Below, in pieces: positions 32,190 to 39,863 of a DNA stretch of 51,983 bases; the first letter of the stretch is position 1; every line of letters starts with the position of its first letter. The translations under genes were made by a program, and so were the position numbers. The stretch spans positions 1-51,983 of the forward strand of contig JAWCNZ010000008.1 in NCBI GenBank assembly GCA_038848005.1, given 5' to 3'. The notes under the pieces were generated by a model. The model was not told the origin of the DNA. It did no database searches and was given only the letters and a program-made list of their open reading frames with translations. This stretch comes from JAWCNN01 sp038848005. GTDB lineage: Archaea; Thermoproteota; Bathyarchaeia; Bathyarchaeales; Bathycorpusculaceae.

Positions 32190-33851
32190 ATGTCCAAAAA
32201 ACTTAGCCTACCAAGCTTCAAAATATCCCTGTTTAAGAAAAAGGAAGAAGCCACAGAAGAGGATGTTTGGCCTTTTAAGAGGGAAATTTGCGAAACATTA
32301 GACGAAGCCACTAAAGAACATCCCTATTTAGCATCCTACTTGGAAAGTTTGCCGATAAAACCACGTTATCTATTAAACCTTGATTCAGGATTGAATGAAG
32401 AGGAAACCAGCATTTTATACCCTTTGGGAATGGGAATTTATGCGCATATTGACATTGGTGGAGAAATTGGAAAGTACAACATTATCGAACCTGAAAAACC
32501 CGACCGCCAGCTTCTGGACGAAATTGAGGTTGCTGTTGCCAGACTCATAGAGGATAAAGAGTACCAAGCAGAAAAGGAAAAGGTTTTAGCCGCACTTTTT
32601 AAGCGTGCCATTAAAAGTAAGATGGTTAAATTTCCCAAAGAAAAACCTGAAAGTGCTGTACTATACCACTTTTTAAGGGAAAAAGTTGGGCATGGATTTC
32701 TCGACGGTTTTTTGGCAGATCCATGGCTGGAAGATATTAGCATTCCAGGTGAAGGCAAAGTTTTTGTCTACCATAAAATGTTTGGACATTTGGAAACCAA
32801 CATTTACGTTTCAAAGGACGAAATAAACCATCTGTTAAGGAATATATCCGAAAGATACGGAAAAGTTTTGAGTTATACACATCCAATAATAGACATTCAC
32901 TTGCCCGACGGCTCCAGATTCAACATAGTTTTCGGCGAGGACATAAGCCTTCGAGGAAGCAACTTCACAATAAGAAAGTTTCCCAAAGAACCCATTTCAG
33001 TTGCGCAGTTAATAAAATGGAAAACCTTTTCGCCTGAGCTAGGCGCATACTTGTGGATGCTTTTCGAAGTTGGAATTTCAGCTATGGTTTGTGGAGAGAC
33101 AGCATCTGGAAAAACAACAACCCTAAACGCCCTCACAAGCTTCATCAACTCTGACTCTAAAATCATAAGCATTGAAGAAACTCCCGAAATAAACGTGCTC
33201 CACAAAAACTGGATCAGAGAAGTCACAAGGTTGCATACTGGCGCGCCCGTAACAATGTTTGACCTTTTGAAAGCCGCCTTAAGGCAGAGACCAGACTACA
33301 TCATCGTAGGCGAAATCAGAGGCGAAGAGGGAAGAGTGGCTTTTCAAGCAATTGAAACTGGACACCCGGTTCTGTCGACAATGCATGCTGGAACATTGGG
33401 TCAGCTTTTTCAGAGGCTTACATCCCATCCTATAGACGTCCCGAAAACGCACATAGATGGGTTAAACCTAGCAATTTTTCAAGCCAGAATGGAACGGGGG
33501 AGAAAGTTCATACGAAGGGTTACATCCATAAATGAAATAATAGGGTACGAACCAGATGAAGCCAGATTAAACTATTTGCCAACATTCATTTACGATGCGG
33601 ACTTGGATGTGCTTCGGTTTATGGGTTCAAGTTATCACCTAGAAACGAAAGTTCTCACTTTCCGAGGGTGGGGGAAAGAGCGGCTAAGGGAGCTTTATGA
33701 GGAATTGAAGGCTAGAGCTGAAATTCTAAGTTTTCTTGCAGAGAATTTTCCAAGATACAGCGATGTATGGGCGACGGTTATTGCTGTTCGTGAAAAGGGC
33801 GTTTGGGAAGTATACCGCAAAGTGAAGGAGATGAAGGTTCCTTGGAAGTGA
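32190..33851 (+). CDS. arlI: Archaellum motor ATPase ArlI (FlaI)
   Basis: 553 residues of the GspE/VirB11 family. Walker A is GETASGKTTT near residue 302, the Asp box and Walker B are in IISIEETPEIN and YIIVGEIRGEEG, and the His box is STMHAGT. The N-terminal domain (about 1-230) is the archaeal type. ArlI powers both filament assembly and rotation. It lies between arlH and arlJ. Confidence 0.95.
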   Translation: MSKKLSLPSFKISLFKKKEEATEEDVWPFKREICETLDEATKEHPYLASYLESLPIKPRYLLNLDSGLNEEETSILYPLGMGIYAHIDIGGEIGKYNIIEPEKPDRQLLDEIEVAVARLIEDKEYQAEKEKVLAALFKRAIKSKMVKFPKEKPESAVLYHFLREKVGHGFLDGFLADPWLEDISIPGEGKVFVYHKMFGHLETNIYVSKDEINHLLRNISERYGKVLSYTHPIIDIHLPDGSRFNIVFGEDISLRGSNFTIRKFPKEPISVAQLIKWKTFSPELGAYLWMLFEVGISAMVCGETASGKTTTLNALTSFINSDSKIISIEETPEINVLHKNWIREVTRLHTGAPVTMFDLLKAALRQRPDYIIVGEIRGEEGRVAFQAIETGHPVLSTMHAGTLGQLFQRLTSHPIDVPKTHIDGLNLAIFQARMERGRKFIRRVTSINEIIGYEPDEARLNYLPTFIYDADLDVLRFMGSSYHLETKVLTFRGWGKERLRELYEELKARAEILSFLAENFPRYSDVWATVIAVREKGVWEVYRKVKEMKVPWK

Positions 33852-33853
33852 AA

Positions 33854-35419
33854 ATGCCGAGAAAACACGTGTTGCTTTTACTGTTAATGGTTCCTTCACT
33901 GCTTTTTTCAGTTTATTATTTGGCTATTGGAAAAACATTTGAAACGATCCTAATTTTATTTATGGGGCTTATCGCTCTGTGGTTTTTAAGGCGCACGTCT
34001 GAAAGGCGTTTTCCGAAAAGGGTGGATTTCACCTTAACAACCGTTGTTTTTCACATGTATGGTTTATCTATGGGCGAAACCTCACCAGAAGACCTTGTAA
34101 GAACAATTGCCGAAAACAAGGAATATGGGTTTTACAGCAAAATTTTCCAGAAAATTCGCAGTTTAGCCAAAGATTTTGGATATGGCATTACAAAGGCTAC
34201 TGCGCAAGTTGCCGAAGTTGTTAAGCCGCCGCTAAAGGACATACTTGTCCGTTTTACAAACGTGTTTTCAACAGTGGAGCCGAAAGGATATTTGGAAATG
34301 GAATCTTCAATGTTGATTGAGGAGTATTCAGGCTATTACACACGTGCAATTGAAACTTTAAAAACTCTTGGAGGAATATTCACATCTTTTCAAAGCGTAA
34401 CTGTGTTCTTGATAATGACAATTGTGATTATGGCTATTTTCATGATTGACCCAAGCGCCATAATCTTCGGCTATCTAATCGCAGCTGCAGCCGTCATAAT
34501 GATGTATGTCCTCTTTAGAACGGCGTCTCCAAAAGAGAATGTTGTTTATATTGGGAGGTATCCACATGGGCTTTACCTTGGAATGAAATGGAGTTTAATC
34601 TCCACTGGAGCATCCTCAATGGTGCTTGCCATACTCCTATACTTTTCACGGGGACCACCGTTTGCGTTTATGGTTTTAGGTGTGGGAATGTTGATTCCTG
34701 GAATGTTCGGTTATATGCTTGAGAGATACGTTAACAAAATTGACAGAAACTATCCAACTTTTCTGAAGGCTTTGGGGGAAAATTTGGCGTCTACATCGGA
34801 TTTGCGGGCTGCTTTGTCTTATATAAGGCAGATGGAGCTCGGCCCGTTTAAAAAGCTTGTAAATGAGGCGTTAGCGAGGTTAAAGCTTGGAATAGGGCAT
34901 GAGCAAACTTTAGAGGCGTTATCCTCTGAAGCAGCGTCGTATCAAGTTCATATAAGCAATAGGATATTGTTGGATTCTCTGAGCAGAGGGGCTAATCCTT
35001 TGGAGATAGGCAACGCCTTGGGAAACCGTGTTGTGAAGTTTATTGAATTTAGAAAGGCAAGGGATATTATGGCTAAAGGCTTCCAAACGATAATTATGGT
35101 TATGCAGCCCTTGACCGTTGTTTTGCTTGTTGTCATGCAAGTGCTTGCCGGGTTTATGTCTAAATACTTGGTGAATTTGCCATATTTTGGCTTTAATGCT
35201 ATTCCTGTACCGATACTTGAAGTTGGCAACATAGCATTGGTTTTTATAATGGCTGTTGTAAATGCTTTAACAATTAAAGAGGTTGCGGCGGGGTATTGGG
35301 GAACTTTTTTCATAAATTTTGCTATTCTTCTGGTGATAAGTGGTATAACATGGATGGTTGCTCACATATTTATAGAGATGGCTTTGGGCGCCATGCCAAG
35401 CATAGAACTGCCAATTTAA
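33854..35419 (+). CDS. arlJ: Archaellum platform membrane protein ArlJ (FlaJ)
   Basis: 521 residues from ATG 33854 (MPRKHVLLLLLMVPSLL), two bases after the arlI stop; the frame starts upstream at 33803. At least eight membrane segments are seen, with two cytoplasmic T2SSF-like repeats between them (about 80-180 and 290-410). The second contains GENLASTSDLRAALSYI. This polytopic protein carries the motor core and binds ArlI. It ends the motor operon; the archaellin genes follow after a 168-bp gap with a separate promoter. Confidence 0.93.
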   Translation: MPRKHVLLLLLMVPSLLFSVYYLAIGKTFETILILFMGLIALWFLRRTSERRFPKRVDFTLTTVVFHMYGLSMGETSPEDLVRTIAENKEYGFYSKIFQKIRSLAKDFGYGITKATAQVAEVVKPPLKDILVRFTNVFSTVEPKGYLEMESSMLIEEYSGYYTRAIETLKTLGGIFTSFQSVTVFLIMTIVIMAIFMIDPSAIIFGYLIAAAAVIMMYVLFRTASPKENVVYIGRYPHGLYLGMKWSLISTGASSMVLAILLYFSRGPPFAFMVLGVGMLIPGMFGYMLERYVNKIDRNYPTFLKALGENLASTSDLRAALSYIRQMELGPFKKLVNEALARLKLGIGHEQTLEALSSEAASYQVHISNRILLDSLSRGANPLEIGNALGNRVVKFIEFRKARDIMAKGFQTIIMVMQPLTVVLLVVMQVLAGFMSKYLVNLPYFGFNAIPVPILEVGNIALVFIMAVVNALTIKEVAAGYWGTFFINFAILLVISGITWMVAHIFIEMALGAMPSIELPI

Positions 35420-35464
35420 GGCTTTTTGTGGTAATTGGGAGTTTTAGGGGTATGGTGTTGATTT

Positions 35465-35587
35465 GAATTCTGTATTTTGAATTCATGTTCTGAGTTTGTA
35501 TTCTGAATGTGTCTTTTAAATAATGTTTATTAAATCTTAATACTCGCTATACTAGTGGTGGAAGTGGTGGTGGAGGAGTAAGCGTAG
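35465..35587 (+). promoter_or_regulatory. Promoter region of the first archaellin pair
   Basis: Two GAATTC palindromes (35465-35470 and 35479-35484) and repeated TTCTG words precede AT-rich TATA candidates (TTTAAATAATG about 35515-35525 and TTATTAAATC about 35528). A GGAGG site lies at 35572-35576. The TTGTAAATTTTACAA-type palindrome of the other two archaellum promoters is not seen here. Confidence 0.4.
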
Positions 35588-36487
35588 GTGGTGGAAATGG
35601 AGGAAAAACCAAACATCAAATGCCGAAAATGTGGATACGAATGGCATACAAGGTCAAAACTTAAGATGGTAACATGTCCTTCATGCAACCAAAAAATTCC
35701 AAACATCGCCTTAAACAATAATCCACTAAAAAAGCTGGTGCAACAAAAACGAGCCATTATAGGCTTGGAAGCAGCAATAGTGCTAATAGCCTTCGTAATA
35801 ATTGCCGCTGCCTTCAGCTTTATGGTTGTCAACCAAGGTTTATACGCAACAGAAAGAGGCAAAGTAGTCATTCAAGAAGGCTTGAAACAAGCAAGCACAC
35901 CGTTAACGATAGATGGAACAACTTTCGTGCGGACAACCCCCGACGGCAAGGCAGTAAACGTCATTATAATCCCGGTAAAAGCCTTCGGAGTGAAATATGT
36001 GGCTGCTGGAAGAAACCAAACAGTCATGGTCTTAAGAGTTGGCGAACATGCTTGGGCAAATGCTTACCTAGGCGTTTTATACATGGGGCACAACGGAACA
36101 CCATCTAACCCCCCAGCGTACTATACCACTAGCGACCTTACATATGACCCAACTGGAAATCAATTTGACGAGTTTGTGGGCTTCAGACATGCCAACCAAA
36201 CCGTTGGCGGAGAACCACGGGATGTTTACATAAATGGAACATACAGCGAAGGCTACAGCCAAGGATTGTTTACCGGGGTTGTTCTTGCAATAGCGCATAG
36301 TAATGGCGATGAGGCTTTAGATACAAACGAAAAAGGCTTTTTAATAGTTACGTTGGCGTCGGATGCAGCAGCTCCTGCCAGAGCGCAGATAAACATTGAA
36401 ATTAGGCTCGAGAAAAGTGCTACGCTTTCGATTGAGATTACGATACCAGAGTCTATGCCGCAGAACGCTTATGTGCCGATATTCTAG
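35588..36487 (+). CDS. A-type archaellin with N-terminal zinc ribbon leader
   Basis: 299 residues from GTG 35588 (ATG 35597 is the alternative). Before the archaellin part there is a 55-residue leader with a zinc ribbon: Cys12-x2-Cys15 (KCRKCGYEW) and Cys30-x2-Cys33 (TCPSCNQK). The class III signal follows at QQKRA/IIGLEAAIVLIAF, where ArlK/PibD would cut after the basic residues. The outer part is beta-rich with several NxT/S sequons. Normal pre-archaellin leaders are 6-15 residues. It is followed after 12 bp by a B-type archaellin. The archaellin part is close to 37332-37970. Confidence 0.88.
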   Translation: MVEMEEKPNIKCRKCGYEWHTRSKLKMVTCPSCNQKIPNIALNNNPLKKLVQQKRAIIGLEAAIVLIAFVIIAAAFSFMVVNQGLYATERGKVVIQEGLKQASTPLTIDGTTFVRTTPDGKAVNVIIIPVKAFGVKYVAAGRNQTVMVLRVGEHAWANAYLGVLYMGHNGTPSNPPAYYTTSDLTYDPTGNQFDEFVGFRHANQTVGGEPRDVYINGTYSEGYSQGLFTGVVLAIAHSNGDEALDTNEKGFLIVTLASDAAAPARAQINIEIRLEKSATLSIEITIPESMPQNAYVPIF

Positions 36488-36499
36488 GAGGGATGGTTA

Positions 36500-37168
36500 A
36501 TGCGTAGATGGTTGAGGAATAAGAAGGGTGTTGTTGGTATTGAAGCCGCCATAGTGCTGATAGCCTTCATAATAGTTGCTGCTGCTTTGAGCTATGTCGT
36601 CATTAATATGGGGCTTTACATAACACAGAAAACTAAAGAAACAATGCAGGAAGGTGTTGACGAATCTCAAAGTGCGTTGCAGTTGGACGGCATAGTTGTT
36701 GGGAAAACAGACAGTCAACGTCACGTTGAATGGTTGATTTTGCCAGTTAAATTGTCTGTTGGAAAGGCTGCGCTAGACCTTAAAAAAGAAGCCATTGTAG
36801 TTTCGGTATACCTGCCCAACGTAACTTTGCTAAACATATACAACGGAGTTCACGTGAACGGTTCACAAATTGCCGACTGCGATGTGCTTATAGGAAATTT
36901 AAGCAGCATTTACAACATGAACGTGACTGATATGGCGATGGCCGTAATTTACAACGGCGACGGCGACACCGTTCTCGAATTAAACGAAAAGGCATTCATA
37001 ATAATTCACTTGAACAGCACTGTGACGGAAATTCCAGGAGTGCGCCATACAATAGCTGATTATGAAACCGTTACGATTGAGGTTAGAGGCGCAAGAGGCG
37101 CTGTTCTAACGGTTGTTCGCACCATTCCCGGCGGTTTGCTTGAGAATAGATATGTGGATTTGCGTTAG
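36500..37168 (+). CDS. B-type archaellin
   Basis: 222 residues with a short basic leader cut at NKKG/VVGIEAAIVLIAF and the hydrophobic helix to about residue 37. The outer domain has QLDGIVVGKT, VYLPNVTLLNIYNG and a DTVLELNEKAFIII stretch of a calcium-binding-like loop. Sequons NVT, NGS and NLS suggest glycosylation. It pairs with the zinc-ribbon archaellin on one transcript and is a paralogue of 37972-38610. Confidence 0.92.
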   Translation: MRRWLRNKKGVVGIEAAIVLIAFIIVAAALSYVVINMGLYITQKTKETMQEGVDESQSALQLDGIVVGKTDSQRHVEWLILPVKLSVGKAALDLKKEAIVVSVYLPNVTLLNIYNGVHVNGSQIADCDVLIGNLSSIYNMNVTDMAMAVIYNGDGDTVLELNEKAFIIIHLNSTVTEIPGVRHTIADYETVTIEVRGARGAVLTVVRTIPGGLLENRYVDLR

Positions 37169-37248
37169 AAACGGTGGCTTCGCTAGTTCCCCTTTTTAGT
37201 CTGATTTTGAATCCGATTTTGTAATTTATTCATTATTCAGAATCAAAA

Positions 37249-37296
37249 TTGTAAATTTTACAAATACAGATTGTCATTTCATAATACTTAATATAA
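37249..37296 (+). promoter_or_regulatory. FFRP-like palindrome and TATA of the second archaellin pair
   Basis: TTGTAAATTTTACAA (37249-37263) is a perfect 15-bp inverted repeat with a central T. The TATA-like ATACTTAATATA (37285-37296) follows 21 bp later. The flanking AAATTG...ACAAATA bases match the site before the archaellum motor operon at 29605. Confidence 0.7.
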
Positions 37297-37331
37297 GATG
37301 CACATAACTCAGAAAGCACCCAAAAAGGGAG

Positions 37332-37970
37332 ATGAAAAAAATGAACTGGAAAAAAGCTTTGACGAAACTATCAAAACAAAAGCGGGCAGTGATGGGCTTA
37401 GAAGCAGCAATAATCCTCATAGCCTTCGTCATAATTGCAGGCGCATTCAGCTTCATGGTTATCAACCAAGGTTTGTTCGCTACAGAACGCGGCAAAACAG
37501 TAGTGCAAGACAGCCTAAGACAATCAAGCACGCCCTTGGTGGTTGACGGAAGCATAATGCTACACGCTTCCAGCGCAACAGCAATTGATGCCATAGTTAT
37601 TCCAATAAGGGCTTACGGCGTCAAATACGTGGCGCTCGGACAAAATGAAACAGCTGTAACATTAACGGTTGCAGGAACAGCTTGGCCAAACATATACAAC
37701 GGTACGATGGCTATGTCAAGCGGCGCCAACTTCACCGGTTTACTTCAAACAGTTCAACCGGGTAATGCCACTTTATTCATTCAGAACACTAACGGAGATG
37801 AAGCTTTGGATTCTGACGAGAAAGGATATTTAGTGATACGTCTAATCGAAAATGCCACTGCAAGAACACACATTGTTGTGGAGGTTAAACCAGAAAAGGC
37901 TGCGCCGCTTACAGTGGACTTCTATGTTCCCGAATCGTTGGAAACTGGCTGGATAACGGTGGCAGGCTAA
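37332..37970 (+). CDS. A-type archaellin (normal leader)
   Basis: 212 residues; ATG 37341 (MNWKKALTKL) is better spaced from the AAGGGAG ribosome site and may be the real start. Cleavage is expected at KQKRA/VMGLEAAIILIAF. The mature part resembles that of the zinc-ribbon archaellin (MVINQGLFATERGKTVVQ, GVKYVALGQNET, NGDEALDSDEKGYLVI) but without the ribbon. It starts the second archaellin transcript; the B-type gene follows after one base. Confidence 0.92.
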   Translation: MKKMNWKKALTKLSKQKRAVMGLEAAIILIAFVIIAGAFSFMVINQGLFATERGKTVVQDSLRQSSTPLVVDGSIMLHASSATAIDAIVIPIRAYGVKYVALGQNETAVTLTVAGTAWPNIYNGTMAMSSGANFTGLLQTVQPGNATLFIQNTNGDEALDSDEKGYLVIRLIENATARTHIVVEVKPEKAAPLTVDFYVPESLETGWITVAG

Positions 37971-37971
37971 A

Positions 37972-38610
37972 ATGTTCATTAAAAAATTGTTTAAGAATAA
38001 GAAGGGTATTGTCGGCGTAGAAGCAGCCATAGTCCTAATAGCCTTCATCATAATCGCTGCAGCCCTAAGCTACGTCGTCGTCAACATGGGCTTCTACACC
38101 ACACAAAAAACAAAAGAAACAATGCAGTCAGGCTTAGACGAATCATTAAGCGCACTACAACTAGACGGAGTAGTCACAGGAAAAACCAACTCAAGCCGAT
38201 GCATTAAATACATGGTGGTTCCCGTAAAACTCTCCGCAGGCAAAGCAGCAGTGGACCTCGGAGACGAATCAGTAGTTGTTTCAGTATATCTACCAAACGC
38301 CACTTTACTAAACATCTATAAAGGCGCAAACTCAACGAGCACAACTAGCTTAGATACAATACTAGCTGATAATGCAAACTTTAGCGGCATACAATCTCAA
38401 GGAGCAATGTTTGCAATCTACAACGATGATAATGACACTGTCTTGGAATCCAACGAAAAAGCATTCCTAATAATTAACCTATACAACGACGGAGTCGCTG
38501 ACTACCAAACCATAAAAATCGAGGTTAGAACAGCGAAAGGCGCCGCATTAACAGTCGTACGCACAACTCCAGGCGGCATGCCAGCAAATTCATTCGTCGA
38601 CTTAGGCTAA
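37972..38610 (+). CDS. B-type archaellin, second copy
   Basis: 212 residues with cleavage at NKKG/IVGVEAAIVLIAF. It is a close paralogue of 36500-37168 (YVVVNMGFYTTQKTKETMQ, QLDGVVTGKT, YLPNATLLNIYKG). It starts one base after the stop of the A-type gene and is clearly co-translated. The two A/B pairs point to a filament of two subunit types or to alternative filaments. Confidence 0.92.
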   Translation: MFIKKLFKNKKGIVGVEAAIVLIAFIIIAAALSYVVVNMGFYTTQKTKETMQSGLDESLSALQLDGVVTGKTNSSRCIKYMVVPVKLSAGKAAVDLGDESVVVSVYLPNATLLNIYKGANSTSTTSLDTILADNANFSGIQSQGAMFAIYNDDNDTVLESNEKAFLIINLYNDGVADYQTIKIEVRTAKGAALTVVRTTPGGMPANSFVDLG

Positions 38611-38812
38611 ACACTCCACCCACCCCCACCTTTTTTCACAAACACCCTCCTATTTCTCTAATTGTACAAAACCGTGAGTAACACGATGAAGCGTTTACTG
38701 ACCGTTATTAGTCATAAGTTGTATTTTAACTGACGCTGAATCCTGGCTAAAAACGAACTGAAACTTGATGTGCGAACACACACTTCAATACAAATTTTAC
38801 TGGTAAATCAAG

Positions 38813-38897
38813 TGCGGGGGGTGGGATTTGAACCCACGAACCCCTACGGGACAAGGTCCTAAGCCTTGCGCCTTTGACCATGCTTGGCGACCCCCGC
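38813..38897 (-). tRNA. tRNA-Leu (anticodon TAG)
   Basis: The minus strand folds as a class II tRNA: acceptor GCGGGGG/CCCCCGC with A discriminator, anticodon stem CAAGG/CCTTG around loop CTTAGGA, a long variable arm, and T-arm GTGGG-TTCAAAT-CCCAC. No intron is seen. Confidence 0.95.
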
Positions 38898-38940
38898 AAC
38901 TACTCTAAATTCAAAGTTGAAAATGCATTTACATTTATAT

Positions 38941-39279
38941 TTACTTTACAGCATGGGAATCCTTAAAACATAAAAATACCAATTTATTTCTATGGTTGTG
39001 GTTGCCTCGGTAGCTCAGCCTGGTGGAGCATCGCCTTGGTAAGGCGGTGGTCGCGGGTTCAAATCCCGCCCGAGAACCGCTTTGGGCGGTCGGGAAGCTT
39101 TGATTTGAACCCGCCGCCTTGCCGTCGTTTAAGTTTAGGGCGGTTTGTGTGTTTAGGTTTGATAGATAGGCGATTGCTTGTTTTAGGGCGTTTTCTGTGA
39201 ATTTGGAGATGTTTATGCCGAGTTCTTGTGCTTTTTTGAGAATTTCTGGGTTTATTCTTATGGTTGTCATTTTCTTCAT
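38941..39279 (-). CDS. CcdA/RHH-like small protein reading antisense through tRNA-Thr
   Basis: 112 residues from ATG 39279 (MKKMTTIRINPEILKKA). The first 45 residues are a CcdA- or ribbon-helix-helix-like DNA-binding domain (TTIRINPEILKKAQELGINI, SKFTENALKQAIAYL). After residue 60 the frame runs antisense through the palindrome and the whole tRNA (SRAGFEPATTALPRR is the translated T- and anticodon arms). Similar read-through is known in archaeal integrases whose attachment site is a tRNA. No recombinase domain is present, so this may be an integrase fragment or just a small antitoxin-like gene with an accidental tail. Confidence 0.5.
   Translation of the reverse strand: MKKMTTIRINPEILKKAQELGINISKFTENALKQAIAYLSNLNTQTALNLNDGKAAGSNQSFPTAQSGSRAGFEPATTALPRRCSTRLSYRGNHNHRNKLVFLCFKDSHAVK
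39004..39076 (+). tRNA. tRNA-Thr (anticodon GGT) with damaged acceptor stem
   Basis: D-arm GCTC/GAGC, anticodon stem TCGCC/GGCGG with loop TTGGTAA, and T-arm GCGGG-TTCAAAT-CCCGC are normal. The acceptor is GCCTCGG at 5' but CCGAGAA at 3', so the outer two pairs (G-A, C-A) do not form. GGTT (39000-39003) could pair with AACC (39075-39078) if GC is bulged. The gene may be a pseudogene or have an altered end. Its 3' half is part of a long palindrome. Confidence 0.8.
39053..39114. repeat. 62-bp imperfect palindrome at the tRNA-Thr 3' end
   Basis: The T-arm strand GCGGGTTCAAATC (39053-39065) is repeated inverted and exact as GATTTGAACCCGC (39102-39114). Between them ACCGC pairs with GCGGT around TTTGG, and CCC with GGG. 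The whole forms a cruciform-like structure that includes the altered acceptor bases of the tRNA gene. Confidence 0.7.
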
Positions 39280-39325
39280 GTATATCATCTTAAATACTTT
39301 GTATATAAGCTGGTATAGTTTTGGA

Positions 39326-39742
39326 TTAGGTGGGTTTTCTTTTGATTTTGAAGTCTTCTGTTACTATCCAACCGTTTTGGTATAGGGCGTCTTTAATTTT
39401 GGGGATTGTTAAGGCGTATTTTACGTGGTCGCATTTGCTTGAACGGTCCCATTCGCAAATTATGACTGGACCGGTGTCTTTACGTCTGAAATAAACGTCA
39501 GCTATTACGCCAAGTTGGCGGTCGAAAACTCTAACTATGCCTTTTTCAGTATCTAAATTGAAGTGTTCAAATCTTCTGTTGTTCATGAATTCTCTTACTG
39601 CTGCAGTAACTACATCTGTAATGTGAAGGAAACCCGATTTTTTAGCTTCGTCTGTTTTTAGGAACTCTTCTATTGCCAATAACATGCTTTTAGGAATTCT
39701 TACGGTTGAATGTTTTGAAATTTTCTTTTTAGGATAAGTCAT
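39326..39742 (-). CDS. Ribbon-helix-helix regulator with unknown C-terminal domain
   Basis: 138 residues from ATG 39742 (MTYPKKKISKHSTVRIPKSM). The N-terminal part (about 8-58) fits an RHH/CopG-like domain with STVRIPKSMLLAIEEFL and a basic strand. The C-terminal part is beta-rich with VRVFDRQLGVIADVYFRR and CEWDRSSKCDHVKYAL and is not recognised. Two inverted repeats lie over its start and leader. It shares an AT-rich promoter region with the divergent coiled-coil gene. It most likely represses itself. Confidence 0.65.
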   Translation of the reverse strand: MTYPKKKISKHSTVRIPKSMLLAIEEFLKTDEAKKSGFLHITDVVTAAVREFMNNRRFEHFNLDTEKGIVRVFDRQLGVIADVYFRRKDTGPVIICEWDRSSKCDHVKYALTIPKIKDALYQNGWIVTEDFKIKRKPT

Positions 39743-39760
39743 GTTACAATTATGTAACAT
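39741..39760. promoter_or_regulatory. Perfect inverted repeat over the RHH gene start
   Basis: ATGTTACA and TGTAACAT are exact inverted repeats around ATTA. On the minus strand the repeat ends at the ATG of the RHH gene. Its place fits an autoregulatory operator. Confidence 0.6.
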
Positions 39761-39780
39761 TTTTGTTGTGTGCATATGAA

Positions 39781-39800
39781 ATTGAAAATTGGCTTTCAAT
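39781..39800. promoter_or_regulatory. Second inverted repeat near the RHH gene transcription start
   Basis: ATTGAAA and TTTCAAT are exact inverted repeats around ATTGGC. A TATA-like element AATTTATATATTC (39814-39826) lies about 26 bp away, so the repeat covers the predicted start of the minus-strand transcript. The form resembles FFRP sites and may be a second operator. Confidence 0.55.
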
Positions 39801-39863
39801 TTTGGTTCTGGATAATTTATATATTCACAAAACCAATGTGAAAATAGAGAGGGAAAACGTTAA

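Noticed and set aside
35588..38610. Archaellin cluster as a transferred island
   Set aside because: Composition looks like the neighbouring arl genes and the pairs share promoters with the motor operon; duplication explains it better.
38611..38812. Possible CRISPR or repeat cluster in the non-coding stretch before tRNA-Leu
   Set aside because: No repeated unit with regular spacing was found.
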